Below are positions 35,302 to 46,768 of a stretch of DNA of 64,000 bases, in pieces. Source of the DNA: Hysterangium stoloniferum (lineage: Eukaryota > Basidiomycota > Agaricomycetes > Hysterangiales > Hysterangiaceae); the NCBI GenBank assembly GCA_015178975.1, contig WHVD01000041.1, positions 372,001 to 436,000 of the forward strand. The letters are read 5' to 3'. Under the pieces are notes generated by a model. The model made no database searches. It saw nothing but the letters and a program-made list of their open reading frames with translations, and was not told the origin of the DNA. The stretch's first letter is position 1. Each line of letters opens with the position of its first letter. Position numbers and translations under genes: made by a program.

Positions 35302-35559
35302 GGTGGTGGCTGGAGAAAGGGTGAAGTCACTACTCTCCTGTACCTGTACTGCGCGGTGCAGAGTTACCGGCTGAGTTTGAATTATCTTGAAAGCAAGAGT
35401 CATTGTACTTGGAAAATTGACACAGCATTCGACTTCTATTCATAGGTGTTTATCATATAAAATATTGTCATAAGTGCTCTGGGCAACAATATATATGGAG
35501 ATGTTGGGGGGGGGCTAATCACGCAGGTAAATAACCAGTCAATACCCACAATGTATAAT
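35302..35559. promoter_or_regulatory. upstream region of the WASP gene
   Basis: Inferred promoter because it precedes the start at 35301. In minus direction an AT-rich stretch with TATATATTG lies near 35480-35492. No transcription-factor site is assigned. Confidence 0.35.
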
Positions 35560-36362
35560 CGTGAGTCTCGTAAGTACAGGAGTTTCTAACTACGGTAATG
35601 TATACGAGGAGAGAAATCGGCGTCATCCTAAAGGCGCTATGCTCAGAGAGCATAGAAAGAACATGTGGAATGGCAATGATCCGCCTGCCAATCATTGTGG
35701 GGTATCACTGTTTCCGAACCGTGCCCTCGTCCGCCCTGGCATAGTGGTCACAGATGGATGGCACCGAAGAAACCCTCATCGATAAAAATTATTGACGCAC
35801 GACGGCGTGGTCGAGGAGTGCAATATTTAGTGCGCTGGGTGGGTTTCGGGAAAGATCATGATGAGTGGCTCCCTCGAAGGGGCTCTTGAAGACACTGAAG
35901 CCTTAGATATCTGGGAAAATGAAAACGGGCGTGACGTTTGACCATGGTTTGAGTTTTCAGAAGGGGGGAGGGGTGTAATCCTGGCCATCTTACCACAGGC
36001 ACATATGACCGATCAGTCACTGCACCACAGGCACATTACGGATCAGGCCTCTATTGTTCAAATGAATTCCTTGTCCTTCGACGGGACCGGTTCCTTTTCG
36101 ATCAAGCCTCTATTGTCTGAACGAATTCCCTTTGTCCTTCAATAGGACCGGTTCCCTTTGTTCTTCCGTATCGACATATCTTTTTGTTCTCCGGTCTGTG
36201 ATATCGACACCCCGTTGTTCTGTGAAAGATATATTAATCCTCAGGAAACGTAGCTAGAAAGTAGAAGCTTCCACTTGTATTTTCCACCTTCCACTACTAC
36301 TCGAACAGAGAAAGTTTAGTCCTGTTTGCATCGATTGAGTGAGGTCACACCGCGACCTTACA
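35560..36362 (+). mobile_element. 3' end of a gypsy element: chromodomain and LTR
   Basis: IKIIDARRRGRGVQYLVRWV, then DHDEWLPRR (about 35780-35880), is a chromodomain of the type at the end of gypsy integrases. A one-base shift then gives GALEDTEALDIW. A purine tract (AGAAGGGGGGAGGGG) precedes an LTR from TGTAATCCTGGCC to CGACCTTACA (35974-36362, 389 bp). The 5' part of the element is missing. Confidence 0.7.
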
Positions 36363-36530
36363 ATAATCGTGAGTATAAAATGACAACTGATAGGTCAAGG
36401 CTCAAAGCTCTTCTATTGTCATACTCTACTACATTATAATTGCATGACCGACTAATAATTTTGGCACACCCAGGCATCGACTCTTGTAAAACATACGTAC
36501 ACGGGGTGTGATAGATGCTTTTAAACGTGC

Positions 36531-37955
36531 TCATGAGTATGCAACGCTGCGCCAGTTCCTACTCCACCACGAAGAAGTAGCGTGATGGGAACGTATCTTC
36601 ACCTCGGTATCATAAGAATAGCCGGTATACTGTCCTTCATTGTCCAAGAGTGCTTGAAATGCTATTTCGAAGGGGGTGACATGGTATGGGGTGCGGGTGT
36701 CGTCCGGTTCTACCCAATCTGCCATAGCCATATCCAGCTCAGGTGTGGATCCGTTATATCTAACAGTCGTGCTGGTTCCACACATGATGAGTTCCCTGAA
36801 ATGGGGCAGGGTTCGACAGAGCGATGCGAATAAATGGCCAGCGTGCTCTATCACTACGCTGGCGTCGTATTCGTCGGCATCATAATGGCCGCATGACGAC
36901 TACGTTAAAGAGATCAGAGAGGGGGCACGGTGCAAAGCCAACTCTGTTAGGAACAGATCCTGAAAACTCCCCTTAATATTACTTCTATTAGAGGGTAAGC
37001 TTTGCGACTTACCTCTATGTCCTCCCAACATGGTTCTGACCAGGTGTTGGAATCATCGATCAATGTAAGATGCTCTAGGCTAGGGAATGCATTGATGATA
37101 TCTCGCAGATACGATTCACACAGCCAGAGGACATCAAGTGTCAAAAGACGGAGGGGTTGCCGACCGAACGTATTAACTACATGGTGAACGAGTGAAGGTG
37201 ACTCCCGGGACGGTTTGTCGCCTCCCAGAATTGTTAGCTCTGTCAAGGGCGTCATATTACACCCTGTTGAATCCAAAAAATTCTAAATGTGGTGTGAGAA
37301 GGATGAGATAATAAGATGGCCACTGTGACTTACAGTGAACCTGCCGAAGAGCGTTTTCAGCTGGGACATGGTCAGACAGTCGATATTTAGCTCCTTCAAA
37401 GTTGCCCAGGGAAAGGGTACTTCAAACGGAAGTCGATCAACGGACATGTGCGAGGCAGTCAGACTTAATACCTCCAGGCACGGTGTCGACAAGAGAAATT
37501 GCCAGCTTGATGGGTGGCATAGATGCAGAACCTTGACGTTGTCGAAATTTCCTCTAATACACGACCAATTGAGGTTATATGCCCCGTCAAAGGAAAGGAG
37601 ACGAAGGGCAGGGGCACCCGTAAGCAACCGCAACACAAATTGACTGACAAACGCATCTGGGCAAGCAGCGGAATCGTGGGTCCCCATCCACGTTAAGATC
37701 CGTAAGTTTCGAAAAGCAGGAAAATTCCCCAAATACCGTACGAAAGCTGGGCAAGCATCCTGATATTGGGTCCATGTTTAAGAAGCAAGGAGGCTGTATC
37801 GCGCACAAATTTATCCCGTTTTTCACACTTCCAGTGGATTGATTCCAATAACGGACTGAGGCGAGTCCAAGGCTAAAGACTGTGGGGATTGATGTGGCGT
37901 AAAAGAGTAAAGTGGAACAAAGGGCACGGAACAGAACAAAGGCGTTATGCTTCAC
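36531..37955 (-). pseudogene. F-box/LRR-like protein, copy 1 (inverted, broken)
   Basis: Reads back from 37955 as the same protein as copies 2 and 3 (for example DRLPFEVPFPWATLKELN and LDNEGQYTGYSYD) but lacks the N-terminal F-box. Against copy 2 a 25-nt deletion after IRML at about 37757 shifts the frame. The region upstream of NQSTGSVKN diverges strongly. Introns equivalent to those of copy 3 remain (donor GTAAGT at the first). It cannot make the protein. Confidence 0.75.
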
Positions 37956-37959
37956 TGTG

Positions 37960-38565
37960 CCTCATCGCTAACACCTCGGCTCCCATTATAGGCGGCCTGG
38001 TTTGAACCAAGGGGCTCGCCTCATTACTATTGAGCGGTGCCCCGATTCTCAACAAACTTACATTCCCACGCCACCTCTCCAACGTCCACCATCGTCTTGC
38101 TGTATGGACATCGACAAATCCGATCCAGCAAGGAAACTTGCTGGCCTCGGTACTCGCTCCCAACCGTATACTACCCACCACTGGGTCACCAAGATTCTCA
38201 GAGTTCGATGCACGCGTAGGTCGGCACGAATCGTCTATCTTATCACTCCCTTTGGACCAGGCTCAGTAGTAGACTCCTAATCAGTAATTCTGGATGGGCG
38301 AAACGGTCGGGGTAGCGGTATCCCCCTGATGAGAGCTCTCGTCGGCTCGAAACCGTTACTATCCCGTTTCCCCTAGCCACCCTCTACACTAGCTGACAAA
38401 GTTCTATCTTCGGAGACAACTGTTTGCGGCGAGTGATAAGGTGGTGGTCCGCCCAGCGGCGCTCTGGTGGACGCTGGTGACCATTGCGTTGTCATGGTCA
38501 CCTGGCTAATATATATACCACCAGGACGTCACACTACTCGTGAACGTGTTCAATAACTCCAACAG
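37960..38565. other. spacer of the inverted repeat and upstream region of copy 2
   Basis: Short frames on both strands (for example 38002-38280 +) have no clear identity. Near the right end, CTAATATATATACCACCAGG (about 38504) matches the TATA-like block before copy 3 (about 56633), and AACTCCAACAG precedes both ATGs. These are likely promoter and leader of the F-box gene. Confidence 0.5.
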
Positions 38566-40221
38566 ATGAAGTATCACATCCGGCAATCCTCAATTACGAT
38601 CCTGAGTTTTCCTGATGAGCTCTTAGAACGTATATTCAAAAATCTCCTTCTGGCCACTTCAGGGGAATATCGCGGTATTTCCCATTTGGATAACTTTGGA
38701 GCTCACTACGTACCATCCCGACATTCTCTTGTGGATGATGAAAATAACCAAGGCGAAGAAGATAAAGAAGATCAAGAAGACAAAAACTACTCTAACCATC
38801 TCCCAGTCTGTCGCAGAGTTTGTAGGCGATTTGCTCGAATTGCCACACCCCTTCTGTTTAGACTGTTTCGTGTCAAATGGCCTCTGGGATCAAACCACTG
38901 GAAGTGTGAAAAATGGGATAAATTTGTGCGTGATACAGCCTCCTTGCTTCTTAAACATGGACCCAATATCAGGATGCTTGTTATGCAATCTTGTTTACCC
39001 ACAAGCCCAGCTTTTGTACAGTATTTGGGGGATTTTCCTGCTTTTCAAAACTTACGGACCTTAATGTGGATGGGGATCCACGATCCCGCTGCTTGCCCAG
39101 ATGCGTTTGTCAGTCAATTTGTGTTGCGGTTGCTTACGGGTGCCCCTGCCCTTCTTCTTCTTTCCTTTGACGGAGCATATAACCTCAATTGGTCGTGTAT
39201 TAGAGGAGATTTCGACAACGTCAAGGTTCTGCATCTATGCCACCCATCAAGCTGGCAATTTCTCTTGTCGACACCGTGCCTGGAGGTATTAAGTCTGACT
39301 GCCTCGCACATGTCCGTCGATCGACTTCCGTTTGAAATACCCTTTCCCTGGGCAACTTTGAAGGAGCTAAATATCGACTGTCTGACCATGTCCCAGCTGA
39401 AAACGCTCTTCGGCAGGTTTAAGTCACAGTGGCCATCTTATTATCTCATCCTTCTCACACCACATTTAGAATTTTTTGGATTCAACAGGGTGTAATATGA
39501 CGCCCTTGACAGAGCTAACAATTCTGGGAGGCGACAAATCGTCCCGGGAGTCACCTTCACTCGTTCACCATGTAGTAAATACGTTAGGTCGGCAACCCCT
39601 CCGTCTTTTGACACTTGATGTCCTCTGGCTGTGTGAATCGTATCTGCGAGATATCATTGATGCATTCCCTAGCCTAGAGCATCTTACATTGATCGATGGT
39701 TCCAACACCTGGTCAGAACCATGTTGGGAGGACTTAGAGGTAAGTCGCAAAGCTTACCCTCTAATAGAAGTAATATTAAGGGGAGTTTTCAGGATCTGTT
39801 CCTAACAGAGTTGGCTTTGCACCGTGCCCCCTCTCTGATCTCTTTAACATGGTCGTCATGCGGCCATTATGATGCCGACGAATACGACGCCAGCGTAGTG
39901 ATAGAGCACGCTGGCCATTTATTCGCATCGCTCTGTCGAACCCTGCCCCATTTCAGGAAACTCATCATGTGTGGAACCAGCACGACTGCTAGATATAATG
40001 AATCCACACCTGAGCTGGATATGGCTACGGCAGATTGGGTAGAACCGGATCATACCCACACTTTATACTATGTCACCCCCTTCGAAATAGCATTTCAAGC
40101 ACTCTTGGACAATGAAGGACAGTATACCGGCTATTCTTATGATACCAAGGTGAAGATACGTTCCCATCAAGCTACTTCTTCGTGGTGGAGTAGGAACTGG
40201 CGCAGCATTGCATACTCATGA
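38566..40221 (+). pseudogene. F-box/LRR-like protein, copy 2 (first donor deleted)
   Basis: Begins MKYHIRQSSITILSFPDELLERIFKNLLL, an F-box (about residues 8-45), an acidic loop (DDENNQGEEDKEDQED) and leucine-rich text. Relative to copy 1 (GGTTCACTGTAAGTCAC) copy 2 reads GGTTTAAGTCAC near 39417: five bases including the first-intron donor are gone. Reading through gives 309 residues ending FFGFNRV. Splicing at the nearest GT would also reach a stop. Later exons (to 40221, ending NWRSIAYS) are open and keep their second donor. F-box proteins normally bring targets to an SCF ubiquitin ligase; targets unknown. Confidence 0.75.
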
Positions 40222-40385
40222 GCACGTTTAAAAGCATCTATCACACCCCGTGTACGTATGTTTTACAAGAGTCGATGCCTGGGTGTGCCAAAATTATTAG
40301 TCGGTCATGCAATTATAATGTAGTAGAGTATGACAATAGAAGAGCTTTGAGCCTTGACCTTGTCATTTTATACTCACGATTATCT

Positions 40386-40865
40386 AAGGTCGCAAACAGA
40401 ACATAGCAGAAATTATCTCCAATTTCAATTTGATCCAGGACTAACTTTTTATCTGTACGTCAACCGTAAGTAGGACTAATGATTACTAAGGGCTGCCACC
40501 CTTAGCTGTAGTGCAAGTTGAGGTCGTCAAACAAACCGGGAACTGGGCCAGCTAAGAAAGGAGCGAATTGCTTGCTGTGTGTAACCTAGTAACCAATGTG
40601 ATCTCCGGTTGCCAGTTTAAAAACTTTTTCATGAACTCTACCCTCAAGTGTAGCCGCATCGCCAACGCTAGGGGTCGACAGCCCCATTTATCCCCCGTAG
40701 CATTTCGCTATTGAAGGGCCTGCCAGCGAACGCTAACTTTGCTACATAGTTTGTGGGTGCTACGCCTTTGATAGAAGCTGTTCATCTTGGACTGGTGCCG
40801 ACTTTGCGATTTTAATTATTTACGCAGAGGCTTAGAGTCGATAATCTAGAACTATACTATATATG
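40386..40865. repeat. sequence duplicated downstream of F-box copies 2 and 3
   Basis: From GGCTGCCACCCTTAGCTGT to the end of GCAGAGGCTTAGAGTCGAT this matches 58770-59120 with small indels. It shows that copies 2 and 3 were duplicated with about 0.9 kb of 3' flank. No gene recognised. Confidence 0.7.
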
Positions 40866-41274
40866 GAAGTGCAACCGAGAGCGTAATCTCTTAATGAAGT
40901 TGTCACTCACTAAGAGGTATGCAAAGCTATTATACAAGCTACCTATGTTGAATTACTCATTCTACCTGTAGCTCCTAATAGGTAGATATTAATATATACT
41001 TAGTGAAGTTGTCACTCACTAAGAGGTATGCAAAGCTATTATACAAGCTACCTATGTTGACCTACTCATTCTACCTGTAGTTCCTAATAGGTAGATATCA
41101 ATATATACTTAGTGAAGTTGTCACTTACCACGAGTTCCTAATAGAACTGTGCAAATAACTTTAACAGGTTATGGGCCCTGCAGAGCCTAGTATCAGGAGT
41201 TTTGTTATCCCAAGACTTAACCAAGATGGATTGAACCAGATTACCTGGAAGAACCAGACACTGATGGTACTCAG
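40866..41274 (+). mobile_element. Ty1/copia LTR end and gag start
   Basis: A 109-bp tandem unit (starting at about 40891, 41000 and, truncated, 41109), each with the stem-loop CTTAGTGAAG...CACTCACTAAG, lies in the LTR. After AACAGGTTATGGGCCC, gag opens at 41171: MGPAEPSIRSFVI, LNQDGLNQITWKNQTL. It runs to 41274, where the next insertion begins. Confidence 0.65.
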
Positions 41275-41547
41275 TGTTAGGGCAACACTAACATGGCTAC
41301 CAAAACACAAAGAAGGAAAGAGAGATAAGACAAGGATAAGGAGTAGAGGGATAGAAGTTCTAATGACTTGAGAATATCACACTTGTTTTTAGTGGAAATC
41401 CTAAGAGATTGAAACTGGGGTCTAGTTATGTACATCTTGAAGTATTTATACTAAAGAATAATTAAATAACGTTGATGACTGGTGCATGTAGGGTGTGGGT
41501 GCATATAGGGTAGTGCCCAGAGTCCGGTGGGTTTTCCAGTCATAACA
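41275..41547. mobile_element. solo LTR inserted in copia gag
   Basis: TGTTAGGGCAACACTAACATG to CAGTCATAACA, 273 bp. Its right part (GTGGGTGCATATAGGGTAGT) matches the LTR at 47042-47857. The flanks share only CAG, so the target duplication is not clear. Confidence 0.6.
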
Positions 41548-41816
41548 CAGGTCTTCAGATCAAAATTCAGAAGTTTCAAACTATTAAGAAGTTTGGGACA
41601 CACTGTGTACTAAGCATGAAGGCAAATCAGTAAAGATAAATATCAGATGCAGAATGTATGGAATGAAATGCAAGGACAATTCAGTGGTCAAAACACACCT
41701 TAATGAATTGATGAAAATGTAGGTTCAACTCAAAGGCATGGATGGACTCTCAAATGACAATTTGGTTACCATTATCCTTGGATCACTACCAAAGTCATAC
41801 CATGCATGTTAAGATC
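41548..41816 (+). pseudogene. copia gag, middle part
   Basis: MWNEMQGQFSGQ and QLKGMDGLSNDNLVTIILGS, then LPKSYHA, with stops in between, resemble Ty1/copia gag (the UBN2-like region). It is cut at YHA by the LTR at 41817 and appears to resume as LSIIFSSILL at 43247. Confidence 0.6.
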
Positions 41817-43246
41817 TAAGCCAAAAAGGGAAAGAGGTTCTAGTCAGAGAGGTGATGATGATAGCATTGTAACTTGGGGAGCTGACAATAGAGTTTGTAC
41901 TAGTCAGGAGGTCTACTGTATACATACATAAATGTAGTGGAGCTTGACTTCAACTCATGTGTTGCACCTTTGCACAAACTGTTAGGGTGCTCTGATATTT
42001 CAAACAGGGCAGATAGTATGATAGGAATGAAGATCAACACTTAGCTCAATTGACCAGAGGGCCAAATTACTAAGAGTCCTAAGATGAGGGGTCATGGCTT
42101 GCTGAAGACACCTTTGAGAGTATGAGATAAGGAGTTATAGGACTGAGAACTAGAAAGGGGTAATCTAAGTTGATATTTGAACTGAAGAAACTGTAGCATA
42201 CATGAAGAAGCTTTATGCTACAGTGAGATGGATGATTGGAAGGCTGATCAGAAAAGTGGAAGTGATGATGGGTCAAAAGGAAGTAGGGAAAAGGAATGGG
42301 GATTTCAAACAAGACTAAATACAATATAGCAAAGTACTCTGAAAAGGTGTGAGGTGGCAAATGGGATGTATATGGAGGATATCTGAAAACTATTAAGTGT
42401 ATCAAATTTTAATATACTCTAAAGATCATTCAAACATCTGGGATTTGATCCAAACATATGTAATTTGGGTTTTCAAACCTTGGGAATGTTTAAAACTTAT
42501 ATTATGAAACAAAGCATCTTTCAGGAGCTGAATAGATTATGAAAGAGTTTAGTAGATTAAAAAATTAAGACTTTTAAAAAGCATATCCTTTTAAATGGTC
42601 CATTTCATCCATGTGTATGTCATTGACATTTCTGAATACAAATATATTACATTGGAATGGGTCTGTCAATCTGAACAGATTTCTACTTGATTCAACATAC
42701 CCAGAATATATAGGTGGTTTTGCTTAATAAAGAAAGCCATAGGATAAAAAACCTCCAATGATATCTCATATATGTATTTTACTGGGAAATAACTACAGTT
42801 TAGCTTTTAAAAAACAAAGTACCAACAAAAGTATTAGCAAGTATTTACATAACTTGGAAAACTATATACAATAGGTTCTATTAATTGACTCTGAATTGTT
42901 TAGGATGTGACATGGAGAATTATTTCTCAAGGTTGGTGGTTAACAATATAATAGTCCCAGAATAGCTACCTCTATTTAAAGATGAAGTTTTGTAGCAATA
43001 TTGCTTTTATTAGTAAACATTTGATATTATAATGATTACAGACAACCTCCTATGTGGAACAGTGATGGGGGAGTGAACGGAATGGTGACAGGATGAAAAG
43101 CTATGGTACTAAGATACAAAGAAACAAGTGTCAGGGTGCCACAGGTGGTGCTACTGTGAGTGGAGGTACCAATATGTAGTGGGATGTTGGAGGGTTACAA
43201 GGCTAAAACAGCTTCTGGAGGTCCAAAAATGACAGGGATTCTAACA
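41817..43246 (-). mobile_element. gypsy LTR (TGTTAGGATC family) carrying a further insert
   Basis: The outer parts (41817-42377 and about 43065-43246) align with the LTRs at 49763 and 55356. Between them about 690 bp of AT-rich DNA has been inserted. No coding capacity is seen in the insert. The LTR flanks have no target duplication, the gag codons joining as GCA|CTA. Confidence 0.65.
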
Positions 43247-44383
43247 CTAAGTATCATCTTCAGTTCAATTTTGTTACAAACTAAGGCTCATGCAGGCACA
43301 ATAGGCATTACACAAGATCTGATCCAGACAATAGACTAACACCAACAATATGAAGGCTTTGTCATCTAGAATTCTTTTGTCTGAGTATTCCTTTTGTCCA
43401 TAGTACTTATAAATGCACTCACCATAGTAAATACCTCAGTCAATTCCACTTTACCATGATGACTGGGTTACAATCTGTTATAGTTCTAATAGGTTATGGG
43501 CCCCATCCTAAATTACTAGAAACCAATACACAACTGAACTGAACCATCACACTGAACCACAAACCCAAACTTGTGAATACCTTGTTGAAAAGTGTCACAC
43601 ATTGATCTGACCTGAACCTGAACCTGACCCCAAACCCATGGATACCTTAGCCACACCTCATTGAACAGCATGCAGAACTCTGACTTAACTGAAACATTGA
43701 CTAACTGGACTCTAAACAAACTAATCCTGATAAAAAGAACCCCAAACCAACTGATCCTGATAAAAGGACCCAAACCAACTGATCCTTGATAAAAGGACAC
43801 CAAACCAACTGACCCCAACCAATCACTGAAGTACCAAAATATCCTGACTTTGACTCAGTTGACCCCAAACAACCCCAGAAATGTCTTCCCAACCAAACAT
43901 TTTCCAACTTGCATCAGATAAAAGGTTCAATGGTATTGTGATGTATTAGCCTTATTTTAATACTATCTTCTGAAAAAGGAGTCCAATGCTCTATCAAAAT
44001 GTGCAAATACTCAATTCACTGCAAGGTAAAATAATTTAAGTATTTGATATTAATCAGTGGCAGTCTGAATAGACTTAGAACCCCTGAAGTCAAGAGTTTA
44101 CTTGAATATATGCACCCTACTTTGCAAGGAAGGTTTTGAGAGCTGCTTTTGCAAGCTGTTCTTTTTCTGTGAAAACAACTACTAAAATATGAATAACAAT
44201 TCACTGATTCCAAAACTAGATTCGACTTTGATTCTAGCTAGTTTATATATATTTTATACTATTTATCAAACAGTAAAAATATTTATAAACAGGTCAAAAG
44301 ATTAGATATAGAATAAAACACTATTTGGCTAATATATGCTTTATTTACACTAACCTACAGGGTCTACTGTAATACTAACTTAT
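43247..44383. other. decayed copia sequence and a short tandem repeat
   Basis: The first 110 bases continue copia gag. At 43488-43520 another AGGTTATGGGCCCC junction marks the gag start of a further copia copy, which stops after six codons (MGPILNY at 43496). At about 43715-43825 a roughly 32-bp unit (ACCAACTGATCCTGATAAAA) repeats about 3.5 times. The minus-strand frames over it are repeats, not a gene. Confidence 0.5.
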
Positions 44384-45437
44384 TGTTAAGTTCCCGAACA
44401 AAGCTCCACGGATAGTCCCGCGGAGGTTTCCGGTAACTATTCCGAACACACACTTGCTTCCGGAAATAGTCCCACGGAGTCCCCGGGCAATAGGTCCCGG
44501 GAAAGTTCCGGGGATTATTAGTACAAGGAATGGTGATATCAGAATAATTACCAGAAAGTCTGGTGATACGACTGAGATGGACTTGGCTTCAGCTTATAGG
44601 CTGCGCCCTCGTACACTCATTTGGGTGTCCATATTTCGAGCTGACAGAATGCATACAGAAAGATATAGATTCCGGAGTTCCCGTGGGAGTTCCGGGAATC
44701 GAGTGTGCAGACAGACAAGAGGACTAGAGACTGTTCAAGGATCAAACTTGTTCGGGGGAAAACTAGTTCGAGATTGAAACTGGATTCTAAGTACCTGAAT
44801 ATAGCAGACTTATATAGACTGTGAAATGTAATAATACCAAATCCGGTATTAATGAGAGGCAGAACTATTAAACATAAAACGAAACAAGTAAATACTAAAC
44901 TGGGAATAGGCACGGAACGGAACGGGAGCGGAGAACGAATCATGACAGGTCATTTAACCATAACTGGAGCGGGGCTCAGTTAGAGGGGTTCCGGAAGTCC
45001 GGTTGGAGTCCGGTGACTTGGTGCACAGGATAGTGTCGGGTATAGACAGGCTTGATGTGCAGGAGGTCCGGTGGAGTCCGGTGGGTTTTCCAATGACTGG
45101 TGTGTGAGACGCAGAGACAGATAACAGGAGCGGGGTTCTATGCTCTGTTAGAGGGGGTTCCAGGAGTCCGGTCGGAGTCCGGTGACTGGTACATAAGACA
45201 CAGAGTGTCGGGTGTATGTAGGGTGGAGTCCGGAGTCCGGGGAGTCCGAGGACTGGTGTATGAGACATAGAGGGTTAGGTGCAGACAGGTGGGGTGCGTA
45301 CAGAGAGTCAGGCATAAACGAGTTGATGTACAGGGTCCCGTGGGAACTCCGGTTGTTACTATACAATATAGAGGGTCGGGAGCATGTAGGATGGGGTCCG
45401 GGGGCCCGGAGGCTGGCGGGTTTTCCGGTTCCTGACA
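44384..45437. mobile_element. solo LTR, TSD CTTAT
   Basis: 1054 bp from TGTTAAGTTCCCGAACAAAG to GGTTCCTGACA, flanked by CTTAT (44379-44383 and 45438-45442). Contains GGCTTCAGCTTATAGGCTGC and repeated GGAGTCCGG-type text. Short frames inside are not genes. Confidence 0.8.
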
Positions 45438-45468
45438 CTTATCAGGATCTTAATGCAGTCTTAAGGAT

Positions 45469-46031
45469 TGTTAAGTGCCGTGTCGGGAACTTATTCCGGA
45501 ACTATCGGGAAGTCACCGGGAAGTCGGAAACTCGTGGATAGGGTCAGGACGTCGGCTTCAGCTTATGTGCTGCGCCTCTATGCAAACGCTCAATGTCCTT
45601 AATTTCAGAAGTGAACTAACGACGGAAGATATGGATATTCAGAGTTCCGAAGAGTTCCGAATATCGAGCGTACAGAAAGATGGGAGGAGGAATAAGAAAC
45701 TAAGTCGATATCAGATCTAAAGTAAAGTACAAATTCGCGGAAACTAATATAAGTCTACTCGTTATTGTACTACAAACTGAGACCATAATAAGACGGAAAC
45801 GGAAGTGTTCTTAAAGTGGAAATACAATAAGACATATTAGGAAGACAATATTCCGAGACGGGAATACAACAACAAACGAGTGAATACTTGTCAACGGACA
45901 AATTACCAAATGCGGAACAAATGAAGAACGCGGATGATACGGTAACTATGATGTTCCGTAGTCGGATATCGGATATTGAAAGTGGGAGATCGGAAGTCGG
46001 ATATTGAAACATCCGGGAACGGGTCGTAACA
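45469..46031. mobile_element. solo LTR, TSD AGGAT
   Basis: 563 bp from TGTTAAGTGCCGTGTCGGG to ACGGGTCGTAACA, flanked by AGGAT on both sides. Same family as 46769-48137. Confidence 0.85.
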
Positions 46032-46768
46032 AGGATCTTGCAAGGATATTATAAGTACTTATTGAAGCTCAAAACCAGGTAGAAATTAGAAATGTATTCC
46101 TAATCTCAACAATGATAACCAATATTGTTTATTACTTTTATTGATAACCAACAACTCAACTAGAGGTGGATAAGTAATAAAGGAAAGCCAGCTACTCAAT
46201 TAAGAGGTGGCAAAGGGGGAACAAGATTGCTTGTCAGAAGCTCAACTAGAGGTGACAAGGTTATAAGATTAATACCAGAAGCTCAACTAGAGGTGGCAAT
46301 AAACTGCTTGCTACAGTGACACACAGGTTGATAGGATGATAAGATGTTCTATTCAAGGCTGGAGCTGAGCTCCTTTTATACATTTTAGTCTGAGACATTT
46401 TAGAAGATTCTAGAAGATTGAATGATGTCATTTAGAATTTTCTAGATATAATAGAAGATTCTAGAACCTTATAGAATATTCTACAATATTCTATCTACTG
46501 TTGTACCTATTTCTTACTGTTCCTTTGGAAGCCACTGGAATATTCCAGGAGTTTCTGGTTTTTTCTGCAGTAGCATACATGATGACATAATGTTTCTGCG
46601 TCTGTGCATGATATCTGTTGCACTGTGTGACTGTCACATGCCTTGTGACCATCACACATTGTAACAAATGTCACTTGCTGTGATGAATGTTCCTGCACAT
46701 TGTGTAATAAGCACCAGGTGAATGACATGTTAATCAAAAAAGAATAAAAGATAGAAATTCTGTATCTC
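46032..46768 (-). mobile_element. LTR-like sequence with TATA box and heat-shock-type elements
   Basis: On the minus strand TATAAAAGGA (46371-46380) lies downstream of several inverted GAA repeats: AGAAGATTCTAGAAG (46402-46416), AGAAGATTCTAGAAC (46453-46467), AGAATATTCTA (about 46473) and GGAATATTCC (about 46537). Left of it, AGCTCAACTAGAGGTG recurs four times (about 46150-46300). This is the build of a retrotransposon LTR promoter, but I could not define its ends. Confidence 0.5.

Larger units (their letters stand above)
36370..40385. repeat. inverted repeat of two F-box loci
   Basis: Arms of about 1.4 kb (left about 36370-37830, right about 38920-40385) are near-identical in reverse complement, including non-coding sequence after the stop (for example TTTTAAACGTGCTCATGAGT at 36519-36538). 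The spacer is about 1.1 kb and includes the F-box-coding start of copy 2. Confidence 0.8.

Noticed and set aside
43516..43907. Repetitive minus-strand protein (GLxSFYQGSVGL type)
   Set aside because: Translation of a 32-bp tandem repeat; no start context or conserved domain.
44454..45541. Several 100-codon frames as genes
   Set aside because: They lie inside solo LTRs with target duplications and overlap on both strands.
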